Shown here: one piece after another, positions 47,311 to 60,200 of the stretch
Layout of the letters: every line of letters starts with the position of its first letter
How positions within the stretch are numbered: the first letter of the stretch is position 1
Source of the DNA: Mytilus trossulus
Lineage: Eukaryota > Mollusca > Bivalvia > Mytilida > Mytilidae
Assembly: GCF_036588685.1 (NCBI RefSeq)
Contig: NC_086374.1
Span: 73,096,457 to 73,160,456 of the forward strand
Direction: 5' to 3'
DNA length: 64,000 nt
Notes under the pieces: model-generated
Told to the model about the DNA's origin: nothing
The model's input: the letters and a program-made list of their open reading frames with translations, nothing else
Databases searched by the model: none
Program-made: the position numbers and the translations under genes

Positions 47311-49415
47311 GAAAATAGAGATTTCTTGACATCTGTTCACTTACTCGATGCGTATCTCATCTAATTAAAATCAAACATAGATTTCCCCAAAAAATCTTGA
47401 TAAGCTCACGAATTATTACTCTTTCTTGTATAAAATTTAACTTATCACTAATGGTACTAGCTAACTAATCAACTAATTATATCCTAATTATGTGTAGTGC
47501 TTCTTATGAATGCGTTTTGTGAAATATAAATGTAAGGTGAGATATTGCAATTTCTTAGCGTCCGTCATCGAGAATTTACTCCTTAAAAACCGACAACATT
47601 AGGGTATTTGGTATTAAGTTTGTATTTTTGCTTATCTAGCCACTTGGTGCCAATATAACCAGCATTTTATAATAAGAAACGATTAAAATACTAGTCATTG
47701 TGGAATATTTGGAAACCATATGACTATAAAATAAGATTTGGAAATAAGAAAGTCAGATTCAAAAGGTCAAGAATCGCTGTTCCTTTACTGTGTACATACT
47801 GATTTTGTGTCATGGACGGATACCCTAAATTCCTTTTTTTACCTGTTATAACAGGTTGCAATAAAGATGAATACGAATGTCATTTTATAGCCAATTGAAA
47901 AATTTGGTGATTTTTTTTTTACACAATAGGCTTATCTTTTTAAAACTCTTCAAACCTGTATCTGCTCCAGTTTTTACCAATTTCAATGGTACAAGGTTAA
48001 ATATATTTACTTGGTGTAGAGATAGGTCAATGTTGTGTTTTTATTTATATGTATCATATTGACATGCACTAAGAGACATTGCATTTATAGGAAGTCAAGC
48101 TCGACTGCTATCATCTTCAGAGGTGTTCACAAGATATATTTGTGTACGTCTACGTTGTTTTGTAGTTTAGCGTCTTATAAAGTGTGTAAGAAAAAAAATT
48201 ATGAAAAGAAGTAATTAGAGTAAAATGTTATTTAGAAGAAATTAATTGATGAGTAAAATTCGTTAGCTCACTTAAAAACTGAATAAAGCCCCAAAAGTTA
48301 TATGTTAATTTTGTTATTGAAAAGGTTATTGATTTATCATTCGACCAACTCGTCAACGAACTGAATAAAATCTCAAAAGACTTTTTTTTATACTTTTGTG
48401 AGTAAAAGACAGAGTTTGCATATCAATAAACATCGTTAAATTCACTGAAAGTATCATAACTAAACTGAATTAACAGTAATTGTCAAAATGATGCAAAAAA
48501 GAATGGAAAAATAACAGCGTTTCTTTTAAACTGAATATCACGTTTTGGAGCTTTGATTTTGCGTCAATTGGCATTTCATTTGCGCAAAAATAAACTTCCA
48601 TTTGCGGCCACAAACCAAATTTTATTTGCGCCAATTAATACAGGCACGTATCGTTGTGTTACTTTATACACTGTAGATCATGTAATGCAGTTTTCCCTAT
48701 TTAGGTTATATCTAAACTAGGATCCTTTATAAAAAAAAGTAAATGGAACCGAGGACAGGGGACCCTTTAATATTTACCTGAATTTGTGTATATATTTTGA
48801 GTTAGTTATTGTCTTTATTTGTTTTTGTTGTTGTTATATTATGTCACAAACTGTAAAGTTTATATGGCAATAAAACTTTGAATTTGAATTGAATTTATAT
48901 AATGAATTGTCAGAGAAATGAGAAATTGTTTCATTTTTCTTTTTTTTTATGTAGAATTCCTATTAAAACATTGCAGGACACCGTTGTCTTTGTCATATTT
49001 GTTTGACTACTTACCATAAAATGTATGTAATGAAATAGACACTTCGGAGTCAATTACACTAGCTATATGTATATATAGTGACTTACTTATAAGGTAGACA
49101 TTGTTTTGTTCTATTTGTACAGTCTGATGGTCAGTAGGTCAAGTCCATTACCATCTTAATTATGCTTGAAAAGGAATTTAATCATGAATCTTTCGTTATT
49201 TTGTGAATTTGATTAGACCATCTAAAGTACATGTTCAGTGCATCAATATCATAAATTAAGCGGAAAAAAGCATTAGTAATGTAGAATCTCTTTTAAAAAA
49301 ATCGTGTCTTCCTGTAACAAAAATATAATGACGAATACTACTAGAAAATAAAGAATGCGCGGCTAAATATAAGATTAGGATAATAAAGAAATAAATACCA
49401 CCTCCTGATGTGGAT
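47311..49415. other. No gene; possible retrotransposon tail at 48760-48900
   Basis: No motif-bearing ORF. 48760-48900 (GGCAATAAAACTTTGAATTTG, then TTGAA repeats) looks like a transcript or non-LTR retrotransposon 3' end. 48550-48650 has alternating TTTGCG/GCGCAA words, suggesting a small inverted-repeat element. Confidence 0.35.
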
Positions 49416-49520
49416 TTGCTTTATGTGTTGAAGATCCATTGGTGGCCTTCAGCTGTTTTCTGCTCTTTGGTCAGGTTGTTGTCTCTTTGACATATTCCCC
49501 ATTCCAATTCACAATTTTAT
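49416..49520 (+). repeat. Repeat B, 3' terminal 100 bases only
   Basis: GGTGGCCTTCAGCTGTTTTC, TTTGGTCAGGTTGTTGTCTC and CATATTCCCCATTCC, the reverse complement of 45901-46000. A 5'-truncated insertion. Confidence 0.7.
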
Positions 49521-50779
49521 TGTATATTTGTAGCTTGTTCAAAAAACAGCGTGAGTTTTTTGACTTTTTTAAATGATATATATTTTTTTTTTATATCTTT
49601 TATACCTTCACCATTTTCTACATATCGATGATAAATGATACTCGTCTTCAATTAACCTATCGTTCCACAATGTACAATATGTTATGTTTATATTATAAAT
49701 GCACCTGTTAATGTGGATGCATTTTACATTTACCAACTATGATTTAAACTCATAAAAAGTAAAATAACAAAAATACAGAACTCCGAGCAATATTTTAAAG
49801 CGAAAGCTCCTAAGCAAATTTCAAAATAAAAAGCTCAAGCACATCAAATCAACGTATAACAACTGTCATATTCCTGACTTGGTACATGCATACAGTCGCA
49901 TAAAGTTCAAAGTATGACTCTTACTTTTTTTTTAATCAAAATGTGGATCTAAACCCTCTACACACTCTGGTTTTGTAACTTTAAAACCGCAGAATGATAA
50001 AAAAAAAAAAAAAAAAAAGGAAAGGTGCACGATGTCAACAAGAAGCTTTGGCTTTCCATCGACAAGTATTACAAATATCCCATATACACACTGCTGTTCT
50101 AGTTTAAAAATGGAAGTTGCTTACCTCCAGACTGTAAAAGTTTTGAATGATCGTTCCATACAACCACATCTTCTTATTTTAAGATTTGATGGTTTGTCAA
50201 TATTATTTGAAACTTACTTTTAGTTATAAAACATTGTTCTACAAGAGAACATAATTTTACAAACATCTTGTAAATGGAGGTTCTTTATCAACCTTGCTCA
50301 ATTTTCTTTGTTTTCTACTTGTATTTTAAGTATACTTATTTGACCTATTATACACTTTTTGATGTTTATTTGTACATTTGTTAGATCAATTTGTAATTTT
50401 GTAATATGAGAAGGGAGACTACTCCCTTTACCCTTTTTGGGACAACGAGATGAGCCAATGAATTGACATCTCATAAGTCATGCTTCCCACACTAGCCAAA
50501 TCTTCCCAATGGCCCACATGCCAGGCAGACAAGCAAACAATACCAATCTTACTGGATGTTTTAAAAGTTACATTGCAGTCGATTTCTGATTGTTTTTTCT
50601 GTTTTTCTGCAACAGTCGATTTCAAATGTTTTCAACCAGTACATTAATTTTCCAGGAAAAGATGAACCTAGAGTTCATCACTTTTTTACCCTTTGGGAGT
50701 GTTTCCTTAACTTCGGAATTTATAAAGTCAAACACTAGGAAAATGATTTTTATTTTGTAATGATTGCGTCAAACTTTTT
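49521..50779. other. Nothing recognised
   Basis: AT-rich with a poly-A run at 49997-50018. ORFs 50032-50223 (+) and 50428-50625 (-) show no motif. Confidence 0.4.
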
Positions 50780-52400
50780 CTATATATGAGACAATATCTG
50801 AAAAAGTCGATTTTTGGCAATAAGAAAAAACAAACAAAATAATCTTTAGAACCGGTATTTTAATAGCACGAATCGAAGAACACACATTGTGGATCTGGGA
50901 ACTGTTGTCTGTAATTCGAATAATTGTTTAATAAGGAAGCAATGGCTATTTTAAAAATGGTACAAACAAAATCCAGTTCTTTCCTGTTACCAAAGTGAAC
51001 CAATTTTAAAAAGTTTCTAATGGGAATAAAAAATAAGTTTAAGACACTATTTGTGGTTTACTAGTATATCCTGCAATAGTTTATCAAATGTCAATTATAG
51101 ATTTTAGCATTTGCAATACAAAAGGTTTAGAAATATACTTAAATATAGTCAGATATTTCGGTAACATGAAAGAATCTTGAGTAACAGGACAACGGTAACA
51201 GGACAGAGTTGGTAACAGAAAGGATTTTTCTACTTTATTTTAAAGTTTAAGAAAAATACATCATTTTAGATTGGTCACAATTGGAAGATAACAGCAAACA
51301 ATGTCATTTATCCTTTGAAACTGTATTTGCAAGATGAAAAATCTGCCTAGGTAATGAAAAATTCTAAAATAAATGTCTTGCTGTTACTATCTACTATACT
51401 AGCATTGCACAATGTTCTCTGCTGTTATCAAAGTGGAAAACCCTATTTTTTTTATTCAATATACTGTATATTATTTTGAAATTTGTTTGATAAGGTGGTG
51501 ATAACTTAAATTAAATGAAATGGTTGGCATTGGGTAGATAAACTTTTCGATTCTTTAGTGAAATTGTCTTTAGCATCCTTCCTGTTACTGATGATGGTTA
51601 TGCTGTTACTTTTTATCAGGTAAGATGACAGAACGTAACAGAAAGGAATTATGCGATAGTTTTTGTCCTTTTTATCACATTAAATGTAAGTGTATGTCCT
51701 GTGACATATAACATTTAAAAAGATGATATAAAAACACACTTAATGTTGTGGTGCACACTTAAAATTATTCTCAGAAAAGGCTATAACAGGAAAGAACACC
51801 ATAAAGTATTTTTCTATAAATTCGTACCTTGGATGGGCTTGAATTTTCAAACCTGGCCGCCTTTCTATCTATTTCTTTGTACTAATGCATTCAGGAAATG
51901 ATGCTCTTCAAAATACATAATGGGAAAATAACTCTAGGTCTTGTAAACGTTTCCACAGGTAAAAAAAACCTAGTGGTAACAGGAGGGAAATCACCCCTGG
52001 GGACAATTTTTTTTTGTCTTAAAATTTGCATTTTTTTTTTACATGCTCTAGTTATAATATAAATAGACAAATTAGGGGCAAGTTTATTATATAATATATC
52101 ATATTTGTGAGAATTGGACGCCTGTTGAATTAATTTGGATATTATTTGAATGATTTAGTTTTCAAAAAAACACAGGGGACAATATGATTTTAGGGGGGGG
52201 TTGAACATTTAAATTACAATATTTTATTGGAAGAAACACAAGAATGAGTGTTTAATTGGCAGGGGTTGGTGCATTATATAATTTAGTTTATACTGAAACT
52301 TAAAATTTAAAAAAAAAGATGGTTGAATAAAAAAAATAATTGCTGGTGAAGTGGGGGACATGGAAAGTAGACTTTTTCAGATATTGTCTCATATAGATAA
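50780..52400. mobile_element. 1.6-kb element with about 27-bp terminal inverted repeats
   Basis: ATATGAGACAATATCTG then AAAAAGTC at 50787-50811 is perfectly repeated in reverse at about 52371-52395. Between them there is no ORF of note, but TAACAG or CTGTTA occurs about a dozen times, often as GTAACAGAAAGGA or GTAACAGGA. Probably a non-autonomous DNA element. Confidence 0.6.
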
Positions 52401-52611
52401 CAAAAGGTCAGTTCTTTCTACCCTCCCCTTTTTACACACACAACTTTGCAACCTGACTTGACACCATTTTTGTAAGCATGGGAATACTCACATATTCTGT
52501 GTTTAAAACAAATTCAATTATATATCGCCAATTTAAATACTATTAAATGGGATGATTTTAAAAGATTTTAATAATAATTTTGTTCCTTAGTGTTTTGAGG
52601 TTCGACATAAT

Positions 52612-54042
52612 TAGGGCCCCGCCGAAAAGGCGGGTCGCCCTATAGTGATCAGTCTGTCCGTCCGTCCGTCCGTCCGTCTGTCCGTCCGTCCGTCCGTCCG
52701 TCCGTCTGTCCGTCCGTCCGTCCGTCCGTCTGTCCGTCCGTCCGTCCGTCCGTCCGTCCGTCTGTCCGTCCGTCTGTCCGTCCGTCCGTCTGTCCGTCCG
52801 TCTGTCCGTCCGTCCGTAACACTTTCGTGTCCGCTCCATATCTAGAGAACCATAATGATTTCATACTTTATACTTTACATGTATATTAACCACCACCAGA
52901 GGGTGTGTCATGATGTATGTACAACTTCCTAGGTCAAAGGTCAAGGTCAAAAACTTTGGTTTCAGTTGACAACCCTGTGTTCTTTGGTGAAGATCGTGTC
53001 CGCTCCATATCTAGATAACCGTTATGATTTTATACTTAATACTTAACATGATTATTAACCAACACCCAAGGGTGTGTCATGATGTATGTACAACTTCCTA
53101 GGTCAAAGGTCAAGGTCAAAACCTTTGGTTTCAGTTGACAACCCCGTGTCCTGTGGTGAAGATCGTGTCCGCTCCATATCTAGATAACCGTTATGATTTC
53201 AAAGTTTATACTTGTCATCCATTTTAACCACCACCAGAGGGCGTGTCATGATGTATGTACAACTTCCTAGGTCAAAGGTCAACGTCAAAAAAACTTTGGT
53301 TTCAGTTGACAACCCTGTGTTCTGTTGTGAAGATTGTGTCCGCTCTATATCTTGAGAACCATTATGATTTCAAATATTATACTTGACATCCATTTTAACC
53401 AACACCAGAGGGTGTGTCATGATGTATGTACCACTTCCTAGGTCAAAGGTCTGTCTGTCTGTTGGTCTGTCCATCGCTAACAAATGTGATCCACACTATA
53501 TTTTGAGAGGACAGCTGTTATTATTTCATACTTTATACCTGACAAACATTTTCAACTTAACATATATATTAAATGTGTCATAATGTATGCATCCTAGGTC
53601 AAAGGTCAGTCCGTTGGTCTGTCCATCCGTTCGTTGTTCTTAACAAATTGTGTCCGCTTTACCTCTCGAGAACCGTTAATATTTCATACTTTATACTTGG
53701 TGGGTCATAATATATTGAAGGCATAATTCTAAAAATATGTGACAAATATCAATTGGGCAGCATCTTTAAACATTGTTCAAACATCAATCCATATATCCAG
53801 AAGTCACCTTAGAGTAGTCAACAATGAGTTCACATCATGCAGTCATATCACTATTATACTATGAAAGTAAGTTGAGAATATTTATCAGTTTTAACTTAAA
53901 ATCTTAGATTAAAATCACATGTGAGACTATGTAATAACTTCCAAATAATGCTTCATATCAGATTATCCATACAACTTATTTACGCCACATTATTGACAGC
54001 GGGGCCCAAAGAGATGGCTCCCATCTCAATGAAATCTAGTTT
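52612..54042 (+). repeat. Dispersed repeat D (GGGCCCCGCC ... GGGGCCC)
   Basis: Starts GGGCCCCGCCGAAAAGGCGG and ends near GACAGCGGGGCCCAAAGAG. After a tetranucleotide array come five related blocks of about 170 bp, each with GTGTCCGCTCCATATCTAGA or similar, GGGTGTGTCATGATGTATG and CCTAGGTCAAAGGTC. No coding capacity. Confidence 0.8.
52650..52818. repeat. (TCCG)n / (TCTG) microsatellite
   Basis: Continuous TCCG units with about every third to sixth unit TCTG. The ORFs in this span with RTDG or SVRP repeats are products of the microsatellite. Confidence 0.97.
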
Positions 54043-54277
54043 CTCCAAGCTATTACTTTCGGTGTAAAGCCGTTCGGTGGACATAGTTGATTCAAAGGTA
54101 GTTTGTTTTTTTTACCGATTTTAAGATCAAAGAAGTGTATGAAGAAAATACATTTCATAGGTTAAAGTAATCGACCTGGTCAGCAACTGGAACAGACCAA
54201 CAAGGTCAAAATTAAACGACTGAGAAAATATCAAACTAATTGATAATACAAACATAAAAATAGTTCAACATACAACC

Positions 54278-54660
54278 ATTGGTGGCTTTCAGATGTTTTC
54301 TGTTCGTTTGTCGGATTGGACGCATTCCCATTTCAATTCTCAATTTTATATTTCCAAAGATATGTTTTTCAAAGTGCACAATTTTTAGCTAGGTCGAAAA
54401 GTCTCAAAGTAACTTAAAATCTAATACAAGCAACATCAAAGGTTATCGGAAAGGGTGTTCAGACACAATTAAAAAATTCGGAAAATATATGAATAATTGG
54501 TACAATAAAGGAATAAGAAGATGTGGTATTATTGCCAATGAAATATGTCTCCACAAGAGACTAAATGACATAAAAGTTACAGCTATATGTCATCATACGG
54601 TCTTCAACAATAAGCAAATCCAAGCCAAAAAGTGAGCTTTTTACAAACTAATACGAATAT
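54278..54660. repeat. Fragments of repeat B (+) and repeat A (-)
   Basis: 54278-54345: TTGGTGGCTTTCAGATGTTTTC and ATTCCCATTTCAATTCTC (decayed repeat B 3' end). 54510-54660: AAGATGTGGTATTATTGCC, CACAAGAGACTAAATGAC, GTCTTCAACAATAAGC (repeat A). Confidence 0.65.
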
Positions 54661-55229
54661 TCAATATCAAAAGGGGTTTTTCCCGCCTCTTCTTTGTTTT
54701 GTGTACCTACCAAAAAGACGTCATTTACTAAACAAGGCTGAACATTCTGATTTTATTTTGGTTAGCAACAATAATGATATTAACCTCATACAATGTTGAC
54801 CTAAAATATGTAGGTATCATAACTATTGAAATATTTTAACTTCCAATGCATTATTTGGTAAACAGGCAGTGCTCTACTTTGTAAATACTTTAACGTTAAG
54901 TAAATACTAAAATTATCATCCTTAATACTTAGTGTCCATACTCATAATTGTAAACCATCTTAACTTGAATGACATATGTATAAATAAAAAGGTTATATTG
55001 ATAGTAACTTATATTCCGTTGGAAAGTGTGGGATGCATTTACCTTGCCAACATCAATATGACAACGGAGTATTATTTGTTTATTTGACCCAACAACTTAT
55101 AACATATTATATTTTTATTTAACAAAATGGTTGAAATTAATTATATTATTAAATATTAATAAAGACTGACACATTAACAAATGATTACTTAGATTTATAA
55201 TGACGTCCAATTTTCAACAGTTTTAATCT
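54661..55229. other. Nothing recognised
   Basis: AT-rich sequence with no ORF and no repeat match. Confidence 0.4.
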
Positions 55230-56310
55230 TTAATTTTTTTTTCATAATTTTATTTTCTTATTTGTCCTCATGCCGTATTCTGTTGTTTTTTTTTTAATGT
55301 TTTTTGGGGGGTTTTGGTAATCAAATTGCTATTAAAAAGATTTTTGTTTGCACTCATCTTGTATTTTGTTTTCAATGTTTTATGCGTGTTTTAGTTTTAT
55401 AGTGTATTTCATTGATGTTTTTTTTATTATGTTTGCTCATGTTGTATCTGCCTTTACTGTCATATTTGTTCTTATGTCGTCTTCTTGTTTTGTTGTGTAT
55501 TTGCGCACAAGTCTTATTTGGTATTTTCTTATTCTGTATACCTGATAATTTATTTGTTCACATATCTTATTCTATGCTAGGTTTTTTACTTGTTCTTCTT
55601 GTCTTGTTCCATTTTGGTTGGTTTGTTTATTTGTGTTTCTAGTCTCATTCTCTTTTTGGTTAGTTTACATGTGCTTTTTTCTTTTTTCCGTTTTGATTTG
55701 TTTATTTGTGCCTCTTGCATTATTCTGGTTTTTTTCAATTCTTATTTTTCGTTTCGTTTTGATATTTGTATTTGTGTCGTTTTCTGTTTTGGTTGGTTTA
55801 GTTTATCTTTTTGCCTTATGCCGAGTTGGTTGGTTTATTTGCGATTCGCCTTGATCTGTTTTGGTTTACTTTAATGTGCTTTTTACTTATTCTTTTTTAA
55901 GTTATTTATTTGTGCTCATGACTTATTTTGTTTTGGTTTATTTAATTGAGCGTATGTGTTTTTCTGTTTTGTTTTATAATATGTGTGCTGTCTTATTTGG
56001 CTTTGTTTTAGTTTTTGTGGTACTGTCTTATTCTGTTTTACTTACATGTATTTGTTCCCATGACTTGCTCTGGTTTGATTTATTATTGGTGGTCATGACT
56101 TCTTCTGCGCATTTTGCCTGACTTTCAGGTGTTTTTTTTTAAATTTGTGTTCAATGTACATTTGTTTTGGTTCATCTATTTGTGTTGGTTTGATAGTATG
56201 TGCTCATGTCTTTTCTGTTTTTTTGTTTTATTATTGTGTGTCCATTTCTTTTCTGGTTATGGTATAAATCATCTGTGCTCATGACTTATTCTGTTTGATT
56301 ATTTTTGCTC
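55230..56310 (+). repeat. T-rich degenerate minisatellite
   Basis: A loose repeat built on CTCATGACTTATTCTG and TTTTGGTTTATTTGTG, roughly 30-50 bases per unit and about 20 units, recognisable at 55910-56300 and more decayed upstream. The plus strand is strongly T-rich and poor in A and C. The overlapping hydrophobic ORFs (55348-56121) arise from TTT/TTG-rich codons in all three frames. Confidence 0.7.
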
Positions 56311-57200
56311 ATATACATGGCCTCAGGTCTATAGACTTTGTGGGAGTCCATTTGTCTATCAATATCTTAATTTCCTGCCAGATTTCTTCGGAAATTCTAC
56401 CAACCGAGGAATAAATTATATCGCATTGTTTTCTATTTGTTCTATCAGACACTGAGTTGACGGTTTACAATTTATTTCAATGATTGTTTTAATTCTAATA
56501 TGACAACTGATATGACTTAGGTGCAGAGTATTCTATTTCTTCTTTGAGAAGGACAACTACCACACTTTTAGTTGTTTTACTTACGAACAAAAAGGCAAAC
56601 ATATTGCCTTTACCCGAGAGTCATGTTTCATATGTATATCTATTGAGGGAATGGCACGCATACGAGTTTTGAGATTTAAGGGGTAAAATAATGTGGAATA
56701 TATAGGATAAACAAGTATTAATGTATGATATAAGGGGTACACAAATGTGGGTGTGGGATAAAGTGTTAAAAAAAATGAATCTATGGAAAAACGTGGGTAG
56801 CGCGGTAAACCTCCGAAAGCGGGATTTGGGACATAAGTACCCCCATGTCACCCTCTTTTTCATGACAGGATGGTATAAAGTATCGACAACGCAATTTAAA
56901 TAAAACAAAAAATGCATATAAATTCTTAGATAACTAGGCAGAAAATGATGTGTTTTACAACAGAAAGTGTGATTGATACAAACTAATAAATATTTCTAAT
57001 CCCTCAAACTCCCATTTTAAGTAGAAAATCATTTTCTTTCAATTTCCTGACAAATTATAACGTACTAAAATGGCTTGAAAAGTGTAAATAGTACAATGAT
57101 GTATATTACTCTATATTTGTAAACCGCGTAATGCTCATATTTTGGTAGTTTATAGAAAGTGTTTCCTTAAGTAAACAAAGTGGATTTGATGTGATACACA
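56311..57200. other. No gene recognised
   Basis: ORFs 56621-56917 (-) and 56721-56903 (+) overlap on opposite strands and carry no motif. Confidence 0.35.
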
Positions 57201-57211
57201 CCCACGACATA

Positions 57212-57219
57212 TATTTATA
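57212..57219 (+). promoter_or_regulatory. Possible TATA box of the LU-domain gene
   Basis: TATTTATA lies 54 bases before the ATG at 57273. A start about 30 bases downstream gives a 5' UTR near 25-30 nt. Confidence 0.4.
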
Positions 57220-57272
57220 CCAAAGAAGAGATGCTGTACTAGCTGTTAAGATCATTCATAATTTCGGAAACA

Positions 57273-60200
57273 ATGTTTGCATCAGTTCTTGTCACAGGTA
57301 ATGGATTCTTACAAATATTTTCTACCTTTTTTGTATTCATAATTGTTTTATTTTCATTTTTAAAATTGAAAACTTCCGCATCTCGAAGAGAACACAAGTG
57401 TATTTTATATGTTTCGTACGTTTAAACAGATATTAGTGAATGATAAAACCAGAATTGTAATTTCTTGTTTAACTAATTTAACTTAAAAAAATGGAAAAAA
57501 CTGATTTTTGTCTTTAAAAGTAAGGTCAAATATTAAAGCCAATGTAGACGCATAATCCTGCGTTTGGTTTCCATTGAATTTATCGTAAGGAGGCGCATAT
57601 TTTTTTTAAGCGAGTATATTACGAGACATTCATTTTAGAAGGGGATTAGTCAAATACATTAAAAGTGTCTCAACTTGTCTTGCAGTCCCTTTTCGGCTTC
57701 TCAATTTTTTTTCATTGTTTGGTAAAAATGGACAGTAACTGAAAAATTAAACAAAAAGAAACATTTTAAAATTATCAAAACGCATGCAGAAAATGTAAAT
57801 GTTTGTCATGCATCAATGGGACATCAACCGTACAGCATAAATAACAGTCTGCCATATTAGTGACTGTGAATTTGTTATTTTTTGTGGGATACCAATTACC
57901 ATGGATATCATGGATAAAGGTGTCCCACGAATTCAAATGGTCAACGAAATATAAATGTTCTATAGGCTTGTATTTAGACTTTGGAAAAACCACGAAATCA
58001 AATATCCACGAAAATTGATACCCATGAAAATAAATGAATCCTCAGAGTAACACTATGTGTAATCGTATACTGCATATTTTGTGTTGACTTTTTCTAATGT
58101 CTTTTAACCTTAACAATATTTGATCTGTAAAAATAAATCGGCTATATGATATACCAAACAGTAATAAAGATTTATTGTTCCGATAGCTTTAGCTGTTGGA
58201 TTAGTATTTGGATCCCCAACAGACAGACTTACTAAAGCAATAAAAGCTCAAGAATTCAGCTGCTACTCCTGTGTTGATTTACCCGAGGGAGAGACATGTG
58301 ACCAGACCACTGTTTGTCAACCTGGCCATGTAAGTGTTTATTATTTTAAAAATGCATCATAGGATGGGATATAACGATACGGGTCTCATTCAACAAAATA
58401 CCTGTTCAACAGAAACAATAGAAAAATAAAAAAATAAAAATAAAAATTAGCAACGCATTTTTTTTAAATTAATTCTATCGCTCTAACATCATCAATCTTT
58501 CATGAAAATTTAATTCTACCCGTCAGAAACTTTGTGATTCACAGAAACTTATTGACGATTTTTAAATTATTAAAAAAATGAAGGTATAATGCCATTTACA
58601 AATCACGTTAATTCAAACTATGACCATATGAACAAAGTTAGACTCTTAACAAACTGGTATCAGTTATAACGTTTGAGTTTTTCTATTACTTTTATTGACA
58701 ATCTTAAATTTGTGTGTTCTTTTTTATTTATGCATTTATTCGTCCTGAATACTAATGAAACATTTGTCACATGATACTAAGCCAATAACTATTAATCGAA
58801 GTATCTACTATCTAAGAGAATGACAAACTTGGAAGTTGTTTCATTTTTTATGATCATGAAACATTTTAAAGCCAACTTCAATTTTTACACGGTATCAAAT
58901 ATATTTTTTTATCTTTGAAAAATACAGCACTTTAGCATTCTTCATACCATAAAACATTAGTTTGACCTGACGCAAAAGAGTAAAAAAAAATATGATACAT
59001 ATTAAAATTTGCACGGTGGATATGTGTCACTAAGAGAACAGCCAAACAACACAGAAAACTAAAAAGAACATATGGAGAAATAAACATAATCAATCATGTA
59101 TTATTTCTCTACTAATGCTTTATATAATTTCAGGAACATTGTATGACCCAGCATCACTATGAAGAAGATGGTACCAAACTAATAACAACTGGGTGTAGTC
59201 ACATGCATGTAAGTATTCATACTTTTATTTACGGTTTGAAGTTGTTTTTTTCTCCCTCCAAATTGTGTTTCTGTGCTATTTTCTTCTTGTTAATTAACAC
59301 TGAGCCCTCAATTGTCTTTAAGTTTGTTTTATGCCAGCTTGACACAATATACTAGACATTTTCACGTGACAGGTAATCAGTAATTCATACATGTAGACTA
59401 CATGCTTGATGGTTTTCATTATCAGTGATAAAAACACAACCGTTTCGTATGGTGGCCGGATGCGTTTTCGTGTTTTCTTCCTTCACTTTGCAAACGCGAA
59501 ATCGGGAAATCGGCAAATCGAGAAATCGAGAAAGCGAAATCGATATAGGAAAATAAGGAAATCGAGAAATCGAGAAAGCAAAAACGCGAAAACACGAAAG
59601 CGGAAACGCAAAATGAATTTCTTGATTTCGCGTTTTTGCTTTCTCGATTTCCCGATTTCCCGCTAATTCGATTTCTCGATTTCTTGATTTCCCAAATTTC
59701 TCAATTTATCGATTTCTCGATTTTGCTCTATCGATTTCTCGATTTTGCTTTATCGATTTCTCGATTTTGCTTTCTCGATTTCTCGATTTCCCGATTTCCC
59801 GATTTCTCGATTTTATAGAGTTAAGGTGATGTGGTTTGATGGTTGCCAGTGAGACAACTACACACAAAAATTAAAATGAAGTGGATGTTAGCATCTAAAG
59901 GCAGCCGTACGGTCTTTGGAAATTAGAGAAACGGAAAAAACAATACCGTACAAATGTATATTCGGCTACAAAGGGCCCCGACATGAAAAATATTAAACAG
60001 TTCAATTAAAAAAAACTTACCATTGCATTCATATATATTCAGATAAACATGCCGTAAAAAATACGTTCTTTAATCGGGTTTAGTCATGCATGCCATAAAT
60101 TTGTCCAAAATATGTGTAATTGATAGTTTAATGGGTTTTTTATTTAACGAATACGATGTAATTGGCCTCTTGTTTCTTTTGACCTTTTTTGTAATTTTTA

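Noticed and set aside
52558-52864. ORFs with RTDG or SVRP repeats
   Set aside because: Direct products of the (TCCG)n microsatellite in several frames on both strands.
55348-56121. Overlapping hydrophobic ORFs that look like membrane proteins
   Set aside because: They occur in several frames at once because the DNA is T-rich; no conserved motif or splice structure.
59406-59818. ORFs rich in RKSRNR or DFLISRF repeats
   Set aside because: Translations of the palindromic AAATCGAG satellite.
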